64,000 nt of DNA from DAHVFK01 sp035310985 (GTDB taxonomy: Bacteria; Pseudomonadota; Gammaproteobacteria; Burkholderiales; SG8-39), in assembly GCA_035310985.1 (NCBI GenBank), contig DATGDH010000027.1, positions 43,192 to 107,191 of the forward strand, written 5' to 3'. The stretch's first letter is position 1. Every line of letters begins with the position of its first letter. Below the pieces are notes generated by a model that worked only from the letters and a program-made list of their open reading frames with translations, was not told the origin of the DNA and ran no database searches. A program made the position numbers and the translations under genes. Positions 61,856 through 64,000 of this stretch are shown here, in pieces.

Positions 61856-62206
61856 TCAATCGTCGTCGTCGTCCTCGTGATCGCGGTCGCGATAGTGATG
61901 CCAGTCCCGCCTTTCGCGATACTGGCGGTACGACGGCCCGTAGTAGACCGAAAAGCCGGGCGCGGAGCCGTAATACGCCGGGGCGGGCGCGCTGTAGTAA
62001 GCCGGCGGCGGGGGCGGATCGTAGCTCGCCGGAGGGGCCGAGTAATAGCCTGGAGCCGGGTAATAGGACGGCGCGGGGGCGGCGTAGACCGGAACCGCGG
62101 GGATCCCGATCGACAAGCCGAAGTGGATGTCGCTATGGGCCAACGCCGTTCCGCTCATCAGCGCGAGCAGCGCGCCGCCCGCGATCAGTTTCGTGTTGAT
62201 TCGCAT
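61856..62206 (-). CDS. Secreted Tyr/Pro-rich repeat protein with acidic tail
   Basis: A 116-residue protein with a signal peptide (LIAGGALLALMSGTALA) and a mature part made of repeated A-P-x-Y-Y and Y-Y-S-A-P units, then a Tyr/Arg/His-rich stretch and a terminal run of acidic residues (HEDDDDD). It is probably in the envelope. Similar Pro/Tyr-rich proteins (PXPV-type) are frequent in betaproteobacteria; function unknown. AAAGGAGA site before ATG. A 165-base gap separates it from the ABC exporter genes. Confidence 0.72.
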   Translation of the reverse strand: MRINTKLIAGGALLALMSGTALAHSDIHFGLSIGIPAVPVYAAPAPSYYPAPGYYSAPPASYDPPPPPAYYSAPAPAYYGSAPGFSVYYGPSYRQYRERRDWHHYRDRDHEDDDDD

Positions 62207-62371
62207 GTGTCGTCTCCTTTCACGGCACATCGTGCCTGCTTCGAGCCAAGGCAGCTGTGGCATTAAGTAACAAAACATTTCCGCGGCGGCGCGCGCGTGC
62301 ACGCGAACGTGATCGATGTCTCGGGCCGGCCCGTCTTCGCCTACAGGGCTGACCCGCGCGTCAGCCCGCGC

Positions 62372-63133
62372 TCAGGTCTTCAGCCGATAGCCGGTGCGGA
62401 AGATCCAGGCCACGACGGCGAGCGAAGCGGCGAGGAAGGCGAGCGTCATGCCGAGGCTGAGGGCCACGCTCACGTCGGCGAGGCCGTAGAAGCTCCAGCG
62501 AAAGCCGCTCACCAGGTACACGACCGGGTTGAACAGCGTCACTGTTTGCCAGAACGGCGGCAGCATGTGGATCGAGTAGAAGCTGCCGCCGAGGAAGGTG
62601 AGCGGCGTTACGATGAGCAGCGGGACGAGCTGCAGCTTCTCGAAGCCGTCGGCCCAGATGCCGATGATGAAGCCGAACAGACTGAAGGTCACCGCGGTGA
62701 GCACGAGGAACAGGATCATCCAGACCGGGTGCTCGATGCGCAGCGGCACGAACAGCGCCGCGGTGGCGAGGATGATGAGGCCCAGCATGATCGACTTGGT
62801 GGCCGCCGCGCCGACGTAGCTGAGCACGATCTCGAGGGTTGACACCGGCGCGGACAGCAGCTCGTAGATGGTGCCCGTGAAGCGCGGAAAGTAGATGCCG
62901 AACGAGGCGTTCGAGATGCTCTGCGTGAGCAGCGAGAGCATGATCAGGCCAGGTACGAGGAAGGCGCCGTAGCTCACGCCCTCCACGTGCTGGATGCGCG
63001 AGCCGATCGCCGCGCCGAACACGACGAAGTAGGGCGAGGTCGAGATCACCGGCGAGATGATGCTCTGCATCAGTGTGCGCCGCGTGCGCGCCATTTCGAA
63101 GCGGTAGATCGCGCGGATCGCGTGGACGTTCAC
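62372..63133 (-). CDS. ABC-2 type transporter permease
   Basis: Inner-membrane permease of 253 residues with six helices and the ABC-2 pattern: cytoplasmic start RAIYRFEMARTRRTL, then helices, and LTFLGGSFYSIHMLPPFWQTV before the last helices. It forms an exporter with the ATPase whose gene overlaps it by four bases. Substrate unknown (drug, lipid or polysaccharide). Confidence 0.9.
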   Translation of the reverse strand: MNVHAIRAIYRFEMARTRRTLMQSIISPVISTSPYFVVFGAAIGSRIQHVEGVSYGAFLVPGLIMLSLLTQSISNASFGIYFPRFTGTIYELLSAPVSTLEIVLSYVGAAATKSIMLGLIILATAALFVPLRIEHPVWMILFLVLTAVTFSLFGFIIGIWADGFEKLQLVPLLIVTPLTFLGGSFYSIHMLPPFWQTVTLFNPVVYLVSGFRWSFYGLADVSVALSLGMTLAFLAASLAVVAWIFRTGYRLKT

Positions 63134-64000
63134 GCTTCCTCCCGCACGAGGCTCACGAAGATGTCCTCCAGCGAGCTCTGCGTCGTGCTGAGATCCTTGA
63201 AGCGGATCCCCGCACGGTCGAGCAGGTCGAGCATCGCCGTGATGCCGGGCCGCTCACCTTGCGTATCGTAGGTGTAGGTGAGCTCGGTTCCACCGGCCGA
63301 GAGCTCGAGGTGGTAGTCCGCCAGGGCCGGCGGCACCTGCGCGAGCGGCTCCTGCAGCTGCAGCGTCAATTGCTTCCTCCCGAGCTTGTGCATGAGCACC
63401 GCCTTGTCCTCGACCAGGATGATCTCGCCCTTGTTGATCACGGCGACGCGATCGGCCATCTCCTCGGCCTCGTCGATGTAGTGCGTCGTCAGGATGACCG
63501 TCACGCCGCCGTCGCGCAGCCCGCGCACGAGGTTCCACATGTCCTGGCGCAGCTCCACGTCGACGCCGGCGGTCGGCTCGTCGAGGAACAGGATCTGCGG
63601 CTCGTGCGACAGCGCCTTGGCGATCATCACGCGACGCTTCATGCCGCCGGAAAGCGCCATGATTTTCGACGTGCGCTTTTCCCAGAGCGACAAATCGCGC
63701 AGCACCTTTTCGAGGTAGGCCGGATTGGGCGTCTTGCCGAACAGTCCGCGGCTGAAGCTGACCGTGTCCCACACGGTCTCGAACATGTCCGTCGTGAGCT
63801 CCTGCGGCACGAGACCGATCTTCGAGCGGGCCGCGCGAAAATCGCGAATGATGTCGTGACCGTCGGCGAGGACGACGCCCCCGGTCGGGTTCACGATCCC
63901 GCAGATGATGCTGATGAGTGTCGTCTTGCCGGCCCCGTTGGGCCCCAGGAGCGCGAAGATCTCGCCGCGCCGGATTTCGAGATCGACCCCTTTGAGCGCC
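63130..64000 (-). CDS. ABC transporter ATP-binding protein, 5' partial
   Basis: ATPase of the ABC-2 exporter. The frame runs to the right edge, so the N-terminus is missing. Walker A (GPNGAGKTTL) lies at about 63920-63950, the signature LSGGMKRRVMIAKAL and Walker B ILFLDEPTAGVD follow, with the switch His in TTHYIDEAEEM. A C-terminal domain of about 80 residues resembles other drug/multidrug-type ABC-2 ATPases. Confidence 0.92.
   Translation of the reverse strand, partial: ALKGVDLEIRRGEIFALLGPNGAGKTTLISIICGIVNPTGGVVLADGHDIIRDFRAARSKIGLVPQELTTDMFETVWDTVSFSRGLFGKTPNPAYLEKVLRDLSLWEKRTSKIMALSGGMKRRVMIAKALSHEPQILFLDEPTAGVDVELRQDMWNLVRGLRDGGVTVILTTHYIDEAEEMADRVAVINKGEIILVEDKAVLMHKLGRKQLTLQLQEPLAQVPPALADYHLELSAGGTELTYTYDTQGERPGITAMLDLLDRAGIRFKDLSTTQSSLEDIFVSLVREEA

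Overview
The window is about 64 kb of high-GC DNA that reads as a chromosomal stretch of a chemolithotrophic (sulfur-oxidising) betaproteobacterium, probably Burkholderiales/Nitrosomonadales-like and possibly uncultivated. The reasons are gene order (ilvI-ilvH-ilvC-psd-pssA-leuA; pepA-holC-valS opposite lptF-lptG; an ECF sigma factor with DUF3619, DUF3106 and RDD genes) and the sulfur genes. The placement is inference; no rRNA or tRNA was seen. Coding density is very high. No gap between genes exceeds 300 bases; the longest are 46481-46711, 40843-41051, 9428-9600, 57333-57503, 62207-62371 and 47946-48100.

Region 1 (1-4495): a peptide/nickel-type ABC importer (ATPase cut by the left edge, binding protein, two permeases). 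Region 2 (4499-22737): the core of the window, a sulfur oxidation island. It holds soeABC (sulfite to sulfate), tusA, a full type-I sHdr set (hdrC1-B1-A-hyp-C2-B2), two lipoate-binding proteins with a DsrE-like protein between them, the dedicated lipoate assembly genes (lipS1, a lipoate-protein ligase, a lipT-like flavoprotein, lipS2), a DsrE2-like protein and a FadL-type outer-membrane protein. Together these predict a cytoplasmic route from carrier-bound sulfane sulfur through sulfite to sulfate, using LbpA as a lipoylated carrier made by its own pathway. Region 3 (22793-24339): a short operon of an unknown protein, a second LplA-fold protein and a degenerate receiver-like protein. It is the least explained part of the island.

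Region 4 (24347-34824): housekeeping genes: MFS exporter, valS, holC, pepA on the minus strand, lptFG on the plus strand, then RDD/DUF3106/DUF3619/ECF sigma on the minus strand. The sigma factor appears to start at a CTG codon. Region 5 (34961-42602): branched-chain amino acid synthesis (ilvIHC, leuA) with phospholipid genes (psd, pssA) and nnrS inserted. A 29-residue peptide with 11 leucines lies between a good promoter and leuA and looks like a leucine attenuator leader.

Region 6 (42643-53606): small accessory genes (epimerase, PPOX, GFA, AttH/CrtC-like, secreted GGCT-like, unknown membrane proteins, GNATs, HAD, methyltransferase, ABM, TMEM175, RidA, thioesterase, secreted lectin-like protein, DUF2799 lipoprotein), part of it visibly less GC-rich. 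Region 7 (53629-64000): CitE-like lyase, DUF2069, WrbA-like, YihY, pyrF, DoxX, topoisomerase IB, MoxR, histone-deacetylase-like protein, two envelope proteins, and an ABC-2 exporter cut by the right edge. No insertion sequence, CRISPR array or prophage was recognised.
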